Source: Verrucomicrobiota bacterium (GTDB taxonomy: Bacteria; Verrucomicrobiota; Verrucomicrobiia; Limisphaerales; UBA9464). Taken from it: a DNA stretch of 64,000 nucleotides. Positions 52,472 through 61,405 of the stretch are shown one piece after another. Made by a program: the position numbers and the translations under genes. Location of the stretch: the NCBI GenBank assembly GCA_016871805.1, contig VHCG01000003.1, positions 1 through 64,000 on the forward strand. The letters are read 5' to 3'. Numbering within the stretch: the first letter of the stretch is position 1; each line of letters begins with the position of its first letter. The notes below the pieces were generated by a model. That model searched no databases. It had not been told where the DNA came from and saw only the letters and a list, made by a program, of their open reading frames with translations.

Positions 52472-52627
52472 ACCCACCCCAGGCCCTACCTCTCGAGGCC
52501 TCCAGTCCACCCCACCCCACCGACCGGCAGACATCACGCCCGCGCCTCCATGACGGCCGCTCCGACCGCTGAAGGCCCTGAACTTCCCTTGCCTCCCCGT
52601 CCCCCGGTCCGTCTCAATGGGTCCCGT

Positions 52628-53620
52628 ATGAGGGCCGCCGTGTTCCGCGCCCAGGGATCCCTGGAGATCGATGACGTGGCCAAACCCGCACCACGCGCCG
52701 GGGAGGCACTGGTCCGGATCCAGGCCGCGGCGCTGAACCACCGGGACCTGTGGATCCGCGGTGGGCAGTATCCGGGACTCCACTTCCCGGTCATCCCAGG
52801 ATCCGACGGTGCCGGCTACGTCGCCGAGGTGGGGCCCGGGGTGGAGGCCTCCTGGATCGACCGTGAGGTGGTCATCAACCCCTCGTTCGACTGGGGACAT
52901 CACGAGTCGGCCCAGGAACCCCGGTTCACCATCCTCGGCATGCCGAGGGACGGCACCCTCGCGGAATACGTGGCCGTGCCTGTGTCCCAGCTCGCCCCGA
53001 AGCCGTCGCACCTGAACTGGCACGAGGCGGCCGCCCTGCCCCTGGCGGGTCTGACCGCCTACCGGGCTGTCTGTGTCCGGGCACGGCTCCAGGCCCATGA
53101 GAAGGTCCTGATCACCGGTGTCGGCGCCGGCACCGGCCTCTTCGCCCTCCAGTTCGCCGTGGCGATCGGCGCGGTCCCGTTCGTCACCTCCGGCAGCGTG
53201 GCCAAGCTCGACCGGGCCAAGCAGTTCGGGGCGCGTCATGGGGCCCTCTACAACGTCTCCAGCTGGGCGAAGGAATTCGGGGACCACTACGGACCCTTCG
53301 ACGTGATCATCGACAGCGCCGGTGGTCCTGGCTTCGGGGATCTTGTGGACATCGCAGCCCCGGGCGGCCGCATCGTCTTCTTTGGTGCCACCCGTGGGAA
53401 TCCCCACGAGATCCCGATGCGCAAGGTCTTCTGGAAGCAGCTCAGCCTGCTGGGCACCACGGGGGGCAGCCCGGCCGACTTCGCCGCGATGCTGGACCTG
53501 GTCAACGGCAAGGCCATCCATCCCACGGTCAGCCATGCGTTCCCGCTCGACCAGGTCGGCGCCGCCTTCGACCTCCTCGAGGCCGGCACCCAGTTCGGCA
53601 AGGTGGTGGTGACGCTGTAA
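52628..53620 (+). CDS. Zinc-type/quinone-type medium-chain alcohol dehydrogenase (MDR family)
   Basis: The 330-residue MDR oxidoreductase has the GroES-like N-terminus (AAALNHRDLWIRGGQYPG; FPVIPGSDGAGYVAEVGPGV) and a Rossmann domain (AALPLAGLTAYRAV; VLITGVGAGTGLFALQFAVA; VIIDSAGGPGFGDLV). It lacks the cysteine-rich structural zinc loop of classical alcohol dehydrogenases, and the HxE-type catalytic zinc site is not evident, so it is closer to the quinone/alkene reductase branch. NAD(P) binding is expected; the substrate is unknown. Start ATG 52628 is chosen over a longer frame through repeat copy F. Confidence 0.85.
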   Translation: MRAAVFRAQGSLEIDDVAKPAPRAGEALVRIQAAALNHRDLWIRGGQYPGLHFPVIPGSDGAGYVAEVGPGVEASWIDREVVINPSFDWGHHESAQEPRFTILGMPRDGTLAEYVAVPVSQLAPKPSHLNWHEAAALPLAGLTAYRAVCVRARLQAHEKVLITGVGAGTGLFALQFAVAIGAVPFVTSGSVAKLDRAKQFGARHGALYNVSSWAKEFGDHYGPFDVIIDSAGGPGFGDLVDIAAPGGRIVFFGATRGNPHEIPMRKVFWKQLSLLGTTGGSPADFAAMLDLVNGKAIHPTVSHAFPLDQVGAAFDLLEAGTQFGKVVVTL

Positions 53621-53760
53621 CCCAGCCGCCAAACCAGGTTCCTGGGTCGCAACTGTCCTGACAGGACTCTTTGGTCCTTGGCTGCCGGGCGGTCCGGTCG
53701 GGAGACGGATCCGATTCCGGATCAGGTTCCGGTTGATCTGGTGACACGGCATGGGAAGGG

Positions 53761-54768
53761 TTGGCGTTCGTGACCCGCCCCGAGTGCCAGGCCAACACCC
53801 TCCGCCGCTCTGCCAGAGCGATCCTCTGGATGCTCGCGGGGCTCGGCCTCGGCTGGGCGATGACCGCCGACGCCCAATCCCCGGGCCCCGCCTTCAGCGC
53901 CATCACGAACACCCCCCGGGCCGACCTCCACCTCGCCGACTTCCGTCGCCTCGTCCTCGAACGCAACGAGACGATCCAGATGCAGCTCCTCGAGTCGGAG
54001 GTGTCCCAGCGTCTTGCCAGGGCCGAGAAGGGCATCTTCGACCCCGTCGCGGTGGGTGGCATCGACTACATCGACACCCAGCGGCCGAACACGCGTCTCG
54101 ACGCCGCCCAGCTGGGGCTGTTTGCCAGCCCGGTGTTCCTCGAGCAGAACACCCTGTACAACGCCGGCATCGAGAACCTGCTCGGCTCCGGCACCAAGGT
54201 CCGCACCGGCTAGGCCCTGCGGCAGCTCAACAACAACATCGGAGCGCCACAGGCCAATCCGGACAGCCTCGTCGGCAACCAATACTCCACCTTCCTCGGG
54301 GTGAACCTCAGCCAGCCCCTCCTCAAGAACTTTGGCCCCACTCCCACCCTCGCCCGCATCCGGATCGCCGCGATGGCGTCGCAGATCGCCTTCCAGCAGT
54401 ACCGACGCCAGACCCTCCTGGTCCTTGCCAGTGCCGAGGCGGCCTATTGGGACCTCTTCCTCGCCCAGGAACAGGTCCGGCTCGGGACGAAGTCCGTCGC
54501 GATCGCCGAGAGGATCCTGGCCGACAAGCAGGAACGGGTGGCCGTGGGAAAGAGTCCCCAGATCGAGGTGCTCTCGGCCGATCGGGGTGTCGAACTGGTC
54601 GTGGACGGTCTGGTGCCGAATACCCGCTATGAGCTGGAGACCAGCCCTCGACTCGACGGATCGACCGAGCGCGAACGGACCCCGATCCTCGCCACCAACG
54701 CCGTCCAACGTCTCTGGTTCCTGTCCTCCCAGCCCGTTCGCTTCTTCCAGCTGCGACGGGTTCCTTGA
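53761..54768 (+). pseudogene. Decayed TolC-family outer-membrane efflux gene with in-frame TAG and foreign tail
   Basis: The N-terminal part is TolC-like: a signal peptide (ILWMLAGLGLGWAMTADAQ), LHLADFRRLVLERNETIQMQ, and SPVFLEQNTLYNAGIENLLG. At 54211-54213 a TAG stops the frame within GTKVRTG-stop-ALRQLNNN, where homologs usually have Tyr. The frame then continues (FLGVNLSQPLLKNFGPTPTL, then AEAAYWDLFLAQEQVRLG). After QIEVLSADRG the sequence changes to a fibronectin-like tail ending FLSSQPVRFFQLRRVP, as in other Verrucomicrobial secreted proteins. So the C-terminal half of TolC has been replaced and the gene carries an amber codon: most likely a non-functional relic of an RND or type-I efflux system. 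Confidence 0.7.
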
Positions 54769-54869
54769 GGATCGGCCGGCGCGACGGCAAGGGGCGACGC
54801 CCCGGAGGAATCCGGCGGGGACCGGGAATTCTTGCCGACACCGTCGCGATTCCGGATAGGTTGCCGGGG

Positions 54870-55295
54870 TTGAAACTCGAGATCTTCACCCTCTGTGAAT
54901 CCGCCGCGGACTACGGCGGCAAGCTGTGCATCCTCGGCGGTTTCGACCGCATCCACTCCTCAGAGGTGCCACTGGTGCTGCCACGCTGCTCCGTCGTGGC
55001 CCGGCTCCGGGTCCATCGGATCGAGGAGGGCGACCACAAGCTGCGCATGACGATCGCCGACGAGGACGGCAAGAGCATCGTCCCGGGCGTCGAGGCCCAG
55101 GTCTCCGTCCGATTCCTCCAGGAGCTCAACAGCGCCACGGTCAACCTGATCCTCCAGGTGAACGGCCTGAAGCTGGAACGCCACGGGGAGTACATGGTCG
55201 ACCTCGCCGTGGACGGCATCCATCAGGGATCCCTGCCCCTCTACTTCAGCCCTCCGCCCCAGGCCCAGTCCGGTTCCGGACAGGCCGCGGTCTGA
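54870..55295 (+). CDS. DUF6941 family protein
   Basis: The 141-residue product starts KLEIFTLCESAADYGGKLCILGGFDRI (from TTG 54870) and has a beta-rich core ending GEYMVDLAVDGIHQGSLPLYF. This N-terminus and the YMVDLAVDG segment match a family of small conserved proteins (DUF6941, as I recall) with no known function, often encoded near hydrolase or acyltransferase genes. A TTG start is assumed because it aligns with the family; the 54765 start adds an Arg/Gly-rich lead. Confidence 0.7.
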   Translation: MKLEIFTLCESAADYGGKLCILGGFDRIHSSEVPLVLPRCSVVARLRVHRIEEGDHKLRMTIADEDGKSIVPGVEAQVSVRFLQELNSATVNLILQVNGLKLERHGEYMVDLAVDGIHQGSLPLYFSPPPQAQSGSGQAAV

Positions 55296-55395
55296 TCTCT
55301 GGAGCCTCGACTGGCACAAGAACCGGGGACGCCCGCGAAGCGTCCGGGCAAATAGCGACTGGGCAACCCACACCCCCGGCTGGTTGGATTGCCCG

Positions 55396-56169
55396 ATGAA
55401 CCTCGATCCCTACGTCGCCGCGCTCCATGAGCTGAGCCGGATCAGTGGCGATGTCATCCTGCCCCACTACGGCCGAGTCGGGCTCGGCGTGGAACACAAG
55501 GCCGACCAGAGCCCGGTCACCATCGCCGACCGCGACGCGGAACTGGCGATGCGAGGCTGGATCGAGGCGCGGTTCCCGGACCACGGCATCCTCGGCGAGG
55601 AACACGGAACGGTCCGGCCCGACGTCGAATTCGTCTGGGTCCTCGACCCCATCGATGGCACCAAGTCCTTCATCACGGGCGTGCCGCTCTTCACGACCTT
55701 GATCGGACTCCTCCACGAGGGACGCCCCCTCCTGGGCGCGATCCACCAGCCCGTGCTCCGACAGCTCATGATCGGCGACGGACGCCAGACCACCCTGAAC
55801 GGATCCCCCGTCCGAGTGCGTCCGACCGCGGATCTGTCGCAGGCCACCCTGGTGACCAGCGATCCCCTCCTGCCGATCCGACATCAGAATCCCAAGGGCT
55901 ATGCGGCGCTGTGTGATCGGGTCCGGCTCTACCGGACGTTCGGCGATGGCTATGGCTACATGCTGGTGGCGAGCGGCTGGGCGGACCTGATGATGGATGC
56001 GGTCATGAACGCCTGGGATCTCCTGCCGCTCGTGCCCTGCATGACCGGTGCGGGGGTTCGGATCACCGACTGGCAGGGCCGACCGCACTCGGGACTGGGG
56101 GAGACGTCGGCGGTGGCGTGTCGTCCCGAGCTCCACGACGAGGTCATCCGGATCCTGAATCCGGGATGA
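55396..56169 (+). CDS. hisN: Inositol-monophosphatase-family phosphatase, HisN-like
   Basis: The 257-residue protein is of the FIG/IMPase superfamily with the metal motifs GEEHG (acid), WVLDPIDGTKSFITG and WDLLPLVPCMTGAG. The segment YVAALHELSRISGDVILPHYG and motif spacing are like the HisN-type histidinol-phosphatase found in actinobacteria and many PVC bacteria. It removes phosphate from a sugar or amino-alcohol phosphate using Mg2+. Histidine genes (the HisI paralog is 50 kb away and divergent) are not clustered here, so HisN is likely but not certain. Confidence 0.8.
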   Translation: MNLDPYVAALHELSRISGDVILPHYGRVGLGVEHKADQSPVTIADRDAELAMRGWIEARFPDHGILGEEHGTVRPDVEFVWVLDPIDGTKSFITGVPLFTTLIGLLHEGRPLLGAIHQPVLRQLMIGDGRQTTLNGSPVRVRPTADLSQATLVTSDPLLPIRHQNPKGYAALCDRVRLYRTFGDGYGYMLVASGWADLMMDAVMNAWDLLPLVPCMTGAGVRITDWQGRPHSGLGETSAVACRPELHDEVIRILNPG

Positions 56170-56259
56170 GGATCGGGACGGGAGGTGGGGATTGGACCCG
56201 TCCGCTCCTGCTTTTGCGATTGAAGTGGTTTTGAACCGCGTGGTTTCTTGAATCCGATC

Positions 56260-57438
56260 ATGTCCACCGGATCCCCGCCCACGGAACCCTGCCCCACCGA
56301 CCTCCGCGGGCGCGTGGTCTGGCTCCCCGGTCGACTGGTCTCCCTCGATGCCCTCCGGGGATTCGACATGCTCTGGATCCTCGGGGGCGACTCGATCGGC
56401 GGGGCCACGGCCGGTCTCAAGGCCGGTCCGGTGGCCGCAGGGGTTGCCCGCCAGCTGGACCACGTCCCGTGGGAAGGGTTCCGGTTCTACGACCTGATCT
56501 TTCCCCTGTTCGTCTTCATGGTGGGCGTCTCGATCGTGTTCTCCATGACGCGGCTGATCGCGAAGGAGGGCAAGGACCAGGCGTTCCAGCGGATCCTCAA
56601 ACGCGGGGTCCTGCTCTATGTCCTGGGGGTCCTCGTCTACAACGCCGACCACCATGACTTCGTGTGGAAGACCGTCGACGACGTCCGACTGATGGGGGTC
56701 CTCCAGCGACTCGCCCTCTGCTATCTGATCACAGGGGTCCTGTTCCTCGTCTGCCGCCTGCGGACCCTGGTGGGGCTCACCATCGCGATTCTTCTCGGCT
56801 ACTGGGCGTTGCTCACGTTCGTTCCCGCTCCCGGACGCGCCTCGGTGTCCTTCGACGAGGGGCAGAACATCGTGAACTGGGTCGACGCCCACTATCTGCC
56901 CTTCCGGAAGTGGGATGGTGACCATGATCCGGAGGGCCTGCTGAGCACCCTGCCGGCCGTGGCCTCGTGCCTGATCGGCGTCTTCGCCGGGATGTGGATG
57001 GTCCGGAAGGAGGTCCCGGACCTCCGGAAGCTCCAGTTGCTCCTGGTTGCAGGGGTGGCCCTCCTGGTGTTGGGCTACGGCGGAGGCCAGTTCTCGCCGA
57101 TCATCAAGAAGCTCTGGACCCCGACGTATGTCCTCGTCGCGGGTGGATGGAGCCTGCTGCTCCTCGGGGTGTTCTTCTGGGTCATCGACATCCGGGGCTG
57201 GCAGCGGTGGGCCCGGCCGTTCGTCTGGATCGGCATGAATCCCATCACCCTCTACCTGCTGGTGCATGTCATGAGCTTCGACGACGTTGCGTCCAACCTG
57301 GTGGGAGGTCCCGTGGCCTCGGCCCTCGATGCGCGGATTCCAGGCCTGGGTGGCGTGGGCATCTCGGTCGTGGGCATCGGACTCTGTCTGGCCCTCGCCC
57401 GGTTCCTGTATCTCAAGAAGCTGTTCCTCCGCCTGTGA
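56260..57438 (+). CDS. HGSNAT-like transmembrane acyltransferase (first of a tandem pair)
   Basis: The 392-residue polytopic protein has the DUF5009/heparan-alpha-glucosaminide acetyltransferase signature: LVSLDALRGFDMLWILGG, then HVPWEGFRFYDLIFPLFVFMVGVS, with the conserved His placed like the acceptor His of HGSNAT. About ten membrane segments follow, including MGVLQRLALCYLITGVLFLV and FVWIGMNPITLYLLVHV. Its stop overlaps the start of a paralog (GTGA). Human HGSNAT acetylates heparan sugars across the membrane; the bacterial substrate is unknown, possibly an exopolysaccharide or lipid-linked sugar. ATG 56260 is chosen over TTG 56248. Confidence 0.85.
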   Translation: MSTGSPPTEPCPTDLRGRVVWLPGRLVSLDALRGFDMLWILGGDSIGGATAGLKAGPVAAGVARQLDHVPWEGFRFYDLIFPLFVFMVGVSIVFSMTRLIAKEGKDQAFQRILKRGVLLYVLGVLVYNADHHDFVWKTVDDVRLMGVLQRLALCYLITGVLFLVCRLRTLVGLTIAILLGYWALLTFVPAPGRASVSFDEGQNIVNWVDAHYLPFRKWDGDHDPEGLLSTLPAVASCLIGVFAGMWMVRKEVPDLRKLQLLLVAGVALLVLGYGGGQFSPIIKKLWTPTYVLVAGGWSLLLLGVFFWVIDIRGWQRWARPFVWIGMNPITLYLLVHVMSFDDVASNLVGGPVASALDARIPGLGGVGISVVGIGLCLALARFLYLKKLFLRL

Positions 57439-58667
57439 GCACCTCCCGCCGACGCCCTTCCGCCCGCAGCCGCGGCCCAGCACAGCCCGAGGGGCGTCTC
57501 CTCTCGGTCGATGCCCTGCGGGGGTTCGACATGTTCTGGATCGCCGGCGGCAGCCTGGTCGTCGGAGCCCTCGACAAGGGGCTCGGCAATCCGGTGGTCT
57601 CGCTGATCCGGCAGCAGCTCACCCACGTCCCTTGGGATGGTTTCCGGTTCTACGACCTCATCTTCCCCCTCTTTGTCTTCCTCGTGGGGGTCTCGATCGC
57701 CCTTGCGATTCCCAGGAGCCTCGAACGCCGCGGCAGGGCCGCCACGGTGCGGCACATCCTCACCCGTGGCGTCCTCCTGTTCGCCATCGGCCTTGTCTAC
57801 TCCGGCGGGATCTCGGATGGATGGGAGGAGATCCGATGGCTCGGGGTCCTGAACCGCATCGCGATCTGCTACACGATCACCGCACTCCTCTTCACCGTCC
57901 TCCCCATCCGGGCCCTCGTGCCGCTCGCCGTCGCCGGACTGGTCGGCTACTGGGCGATCCTGGCCTTTGTTCCCATCCGGGACATCACACTCGAGAAGGG
58001 GGCGATCACCCGTCTCGCGGCGAAACGCGGCGAGACGAATGTCGTCCGGCTCTACGAGACCACTACGAACCACGTGCGGGGCCGGTTCCTGCCCGGACAG
58101 AACGTCGCCCACCACTTCGACTTCGAGCACCTGCCGGGGCGGCGGTATGACACCTACTGGGATCCGGAGGGCATCCTGAGCACGCTCCCGGCGGTCGTCT
58201 CCTGTCTCATCGGACTCTTCGCCGGAGTCTGGCTGGTGGGGGGATCGGCCTCCTCCACCGGGGGCTCCCGGACCTTTGGACTCCTCCTCTCCGGATTCGT
58301 CCTCGTGGTCCTCGGGATGGCGTGGTCGATGCACTTTCCGATCATCAAGAAGATCTGGACCTCCTCGTTCGTGCTCGTGACCGGGGGCTACAGCCTCATG
58401 CTGCTCGGGCTCTTCCATCAGACGATCGACGTCTGGGGCTGGCGTCGGTGGTGCGAACCCTTCATCTGGATCGGCTCGAACGCCCTCACGATCTATCTCG
58501 CCGCGCGCTTCCTGGGATTCGGAAATCTGGGTCAACGGATCGCCGGCGGACCCGTGCGAGCCCTGTTCGGCCCCTTCGGCGATGTGGTGGTGGCCCTTGT
58601 CTCGGTCACCCTGCTCCTGGCCTTCGCACGGTTCCTGTACCGGCGGAAGGTCTTCATCCGGCTCTGA
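57435..58667 (+). CDS. HGSNAT-like transmembrane acyltransferase (second of a tandem pair)
   Basis: The 410-residue protein shares the fold of its neighbour: LLSVDALRGFDMFWIAGGSL, HVPWDGFRFYDLIFPLFVFLVGVS, WLGVLNRIAICYTITALLF and WIGSNALTIYLAARFLG. Between membrane segments 5 and 6 it has an extra soluble loop (about residues 190-240, LPGQNVAHHFDFEHLPG) missing from the first copy, so the two may use different acceptors. It starts at GTG 57435, overlapping the previous stop by 4 bp, which points to duplication and co-expression. Confidence 0.85.
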   Translation: MSTSRRRPSARSRGPAQPEGRLLSVDALRGFDMFWIAGGSLVVGALDKGLGNPVVSLIRQQLTHVPWDGFRFYDLIFPLFVFLVGVSIALAIPRSLERRGRAATVRHILTRGVLLFAIGLVYSGGISDGWEEIRWLGVLNRIAICYTITALLFTVLPIRALVPLAVAGLVGYWAILAFVPIRDITLEKGAITRLAAKRGETNVVRLYETTTNHVRGRFLPGQNVAHHFDFEHLPGRRYDTYWDPEGILSTLPAVVSCLIGLFAGVWLVGGSASSTGGSRTFGLLLSGFVLVVLGMAWSMHFPIIKKIWTSSFVLVTGGYSLMLLGLFHQTIDVWGWRRWCEPFIWIGSNALTIYLAARFLGFGNLGQRIAGGPVRALFGPFGDVVVALVSVTLLLAFARFLYRRKVFIRL

Positions 58668-58693
58668 GCCGATCCGATCCGGCTCCAATCGCC

Positions 58694-59749
58694 ATGAACC
58701 TCGAGGTCCGCGGTCTCCGCAAGCAGCTGGGGGGGACAACGGTCCTCCGGGACGTCCGGTTCCAGGTCGGCGACTCCGAACGGTTCTTCATCCTGGGCCC
58801 CAGCGGCAGCGGCAAGACCACGCTGCTCCGGCTCCTCGCCGGTTTCCTCGAGCCCGATGCGGGCGACGTCCTCCTCGACGGTCGTTCCGTCCTCGGCGTT
58901 CCAGCCCATCGACGGCCCATCGCCCTGGTGTTCCAGCAGCCGGCGCTCTGGCCTCATCTCACCGTTGGGGACAATCTGGGATACGGACTCGATGTCCGGG
59001 GCGTCACCGGAACCGAGCGAAAACGCCGGATCGCCGACGCCCTGTCCCTCGTGCGGCTCGAGGGCTTCGAGGACCGACGCCCGAGGGAACTCTCCGGCGG
59101 ACAACAGCAGCGGGTCGCCCTCGCCCGGGCCGTGGTCATCCGCCCCGGGATGCTCCTCCTCGACGAGCCCCTCTCCCACCTCGACCCGCCGCTCCGTCGG
59201 GGACTTCGCGAGGAGCTGATCGGAATCCAGCGGACGCTCGGGATCCCGATGGTCTGCGTCTCCCACGACCGCCAGGACGCCCTCTCGATCGCCCACCGGA
59301 TCGCCCTCCTGAACGAGGGCTCCGTCCTCCAGGAGGGTCCGCCATCGGACCTGTTCCTCCGCCCCGCGACCCCGTTTGTCGCCGACTTCCTGGGCGAGAT
59401 GAACTGGTGGTCCGGGACACTCATGGCCCGGGGGAGCGATGGACTCGAGGTCGGGTCGCCCCTCGGTATCCTGCGGTCCTTGTCCGATATCCCCTTCGGA
59501 GTCGGCACACCGGTCCGGATCGGCGTCCGCCCCCGCGATCTCCACCCGCTCCAGGCGGGTCCCAACACCCTTTCCGGAACGGTCGTGGAGTCCGTTGGAA
59601 CGGGTGAACATGACGAATCGGTCATCCAGCTGGCGTCCGGAACCCGGATTCGTTGGCATCATCTGATGGGGCCTCGACGCGTGCGGGCGGGCGATGCGAT
59701 CACGCTGGGGGTCGACCCGGAGCACGTGCTCCTGTTCCCGGCGGCCTGA
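58694..59749 (+). CDS. ABC transporter ATPase with TOBE domain (PotA/FbpC/MalK-like)
   Basis: The 351-residue ATPase has Walker A (FILGPSGSGKTTLLRLLAG), Q-loop VFQQPALWPHLTVGDNL, signature LSGGQQQRVALARAVV, Walker B GMLLLDEPLSHLD and the switch His in VCVSHDRQDAL. The C-terminal ~110 residues contain a TOBE domain (VGVDPEHVLLF-type end; IRVRPRD-like), typical of importers of iron, polyamines, sulfate or sugars. No permease or binding-protein gene is adjacent, so it is an orphan ATPase whose substrate cannot be told from the window. Start ATG 58694. Confidence 0.85.
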   Translation: MNLEVRGLRKQLGGTTVLRDVRFQVGDSERFFILGPSGSGKTTLLRLLAGFLEPDAGDVLLDGRSVLGVPAHRRPIALVFQQPALWPHLTVGDNLGYGLDVRGVTGTERKRRIADALSLVRLEGFEDRRPRELSGGQQQRVALARAVVIRPGMLLLDEPLSHLDPPLRRGLREELIGIQRTLGIPMVCVSHDRQDALSIAHRIALLNEGSVLQEGPPSDLFLRPATPFVADFLGEMNWWSGTLMARGSDGLEVGSPLGILRSLSDIPFGVGTPVRIGVRPRDLHPLQAGPNTLSGTVVESVGTGEHDESVIQLASGTRIRWHHLMGPRRVRAGDAITLGVDPEHVLLFPAA

Positions 59750-60165
59750 TTCTCTGGTCGCCGTCCAGCGGAACCCAGGACGCAATCCGGGGCCCGACCC
59801 CGGCCGGGGCCACACCCTGCGGAACCCGCTCGGAGGCCTGGGGGCGTGAGCCGTCGTTGCCTCGACGGGCAACGCAATGACGGTGGATGCGTCACGGTCG
59901 GAAGGGTCCTTGCCGGTGCTGCGATGCGGCTCCGACGGATTCCCACGACGGTGTCCGGGAACCCTTGGAAACCGGGGTTCAGACGGCGTTCGGAGCCTGG
60001 ATTCCGCCCCGTGCCAGGCGGTGGAGGATGTCCGTCTTGTAAGCTGGAATCGGGGGCGGTGTTTCAACCGATCACGACGCGTTGGAGGGCGTCTGACTGG
60101 GCAATGAACGAGGCAAGCCCAGTGAAACCTCGCGAAGCCAACCCAGGAAATCAACCGACATCACC
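59750..60165. other. Gene-free stretch upstream of the sigma-factor gene
   Basis: This 416-bp gap holds small hairpins such as GTTGC-ctcgacgg-GCAAC (near 59854-59871) and GAACCC-ttggaaaccg-GGGTTC (59959-59980), but no open frame I can support and no repeat module. A long untranslated leader or promoter region for the sigma-factor gene is likely, given its housekeeping type. Confidence 0.4.
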
Positions 60166-61344
60166 ATGACACTCATCGCCTCCAAGATCGCCCTCCCCAC
60201 GACAACCCCGCGCCGCACGATCGTTCCGACCCGGAAGCCCGCACCCATGGCGGTGCCGATCGGACGGCGTCCCACGGCTGCCCTCCCCGCCCCAGCCGGC
60301 CATCCCCGTTCCAAGGCTGCGGCCCGGACCGTGGAGCCCACCCGGCCCCTCCCGATCTCGGTGCCCCGCTCCGACGTCGAACCCGCCCCGGTCGTGACCC
60401 GGGACCGGGACTCGAGGGGACTCGCCCGCGACGGCGAGCTGAACCTCCGGCGGTATCTCCGCGAGATCAGCGACACACCGCTGCTCACCCTCGAACAGGA
60501 GGGCCTCCTCGCGGCACGGATCCGCAAGGGCGACGCGGAGGCCCGCGACCACATGATCCGATCGAACCTCCGGCTCGTCGTGAAGATCGCCAAGGACTTC
60601 GACGGCATGGGCCTGCCTCTTCTGGACATGATCAACGAGGGCAACATCGGCCTGATGCGGGCGGTGGAGCGGTTCGACCCGCGCAAGGGGGCCAAGCTCT
60701 CGACTTACGCGGCCTGGTGGATCAAGCAGGCCATCAAGCGGGCCCTCGCCAACCAGGGGAAGACCATCCGGCTCCCCGTCCATCTCGTCGACCGCGTGGC
60801 GAAGATCCGTCGGACCGCCAACCGTCTCCACGAGGAACTCGGACGCGAGGCGACCGATGCCGAAATCGCGGAGGCCCTCGGCATGACCCGGGAACGCGTC
60901 ACCGAGCTGGTCACCGCCAGCTACAGGCCGGCCTCGCTCGATGCGCCGGTGGGTGACGATGCCGAAACCCAGCTCCAGGACATCGTCCCCGACGAGAACA
61001 TCCAGACCGCCTACGAGGACTACGAGGCCCAGACGCGGCTTGAGCTGCTGCGCGAGCTGGTCGCCGAGCTCGACGAGCGGGAACTCACCATCATCCGGTA
61101 CCGGTACGGACTGGATGGCGGACCGGAGCGCACTCTCGAGGAGGTCGGGAACCGGTTCGGCGTTACCCGGGAACGGATCCGCCAGATCCAGGGCACCGCC
61201 CTCGCAAAGCTGCGTCGGATGATGGAGCGGCGCGACACGATCCTCGATCCCGACATGGAGGCCTTCCGTCAGGAGCTGGGCCGGTCACGACTGCATGGAC
61301 GAGCCCTCGCAGGTTGCCCCTGCGGCTCCCGTCCCCTCGCCTGA
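60166..61344 (+). CDS. RNA polymerase sigma-70 factor, primary/RpoD-like
   Basis: The 392-residue protein has a ~85-residue low-complexity N-terminal region, then sigma-70 region 1.2 ([19 protein letters not shown]), region 2 ([36 protein letters not shown] and [18 protein letters not shown], split here into short pieces), region 3 ([17 protein letters not shown]) and region 4 ([22 protein letters not shown]). The promoter-reading regions 2.4 and 4.2 are intact. It lacks a long non-conserved region between 1.2 and 2, so it is either the primary factor of this lineage or a group-2 paralog. The long 5' gap and a strong terminator fit single-gene expression. Confidence 0.85.
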   Translation: MTLIASKIALPTTTPRRTIVPTRKPAPMAVPIGRRPTAALPAPAGHPRSKAAARTVEPTRPLPISVPRSDVEPAPVVTRDRDSRGLARDGELNLRRYLREISDTPLLTLEQEGLLAARIRKGDAEARDHMIRSNLRLVVKIAKDFDGMGLPLLDMINEGNIGLMRAVERFDPRKGAKLSTYAAWWIKQAIKRALANQGKTIRLPVHLVDRVAKIRRTANRLHEELGREATDAEIAEALGMTRERVTELVTASYRPASLDAPVGDDAETQLQDIVPDENIQTAYEDYEAQTRLELLRELVAELDERELTIIRYRYGLDGGPERTLEEVGNRFGVTRERIRQIQGTALAKLRRMMERRDTILDPDMEAFRQELGRSRLHGRALAGCPCGSRPLA

Positions 61345-61350
61345 GGTGCG

Positions 61351-61389
61351 GTCCACACCCCGGCCGACAGGGCTGGGGTGTGGACTTTT
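61351..61389 (+). terminator. Rho-independent terminator of the sigma-factor gene
   Basis: An 11-bp perfect stem (GTCCACACCCC at 61351-61361 and GGGGTGTGGAC at 61375-61385) with a 13-nt loop is followed by ttttc (61386-61390). It lies 6 bp after the stop codon. Confidence 0.9.
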
Positions 61390-61405
61390 CCGTCGCCCTG
61401 TTCAG

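Noticed and set aside
27766-54213. Possible reassignment of UAG to an amino acid, since two genes are cut by TAG followed by GCC
   Set aside because: An intact RF1 gene with a PAT motif is present, and several well-defined genes in the window end with TAG. Two cases are better explained by decay or base error.
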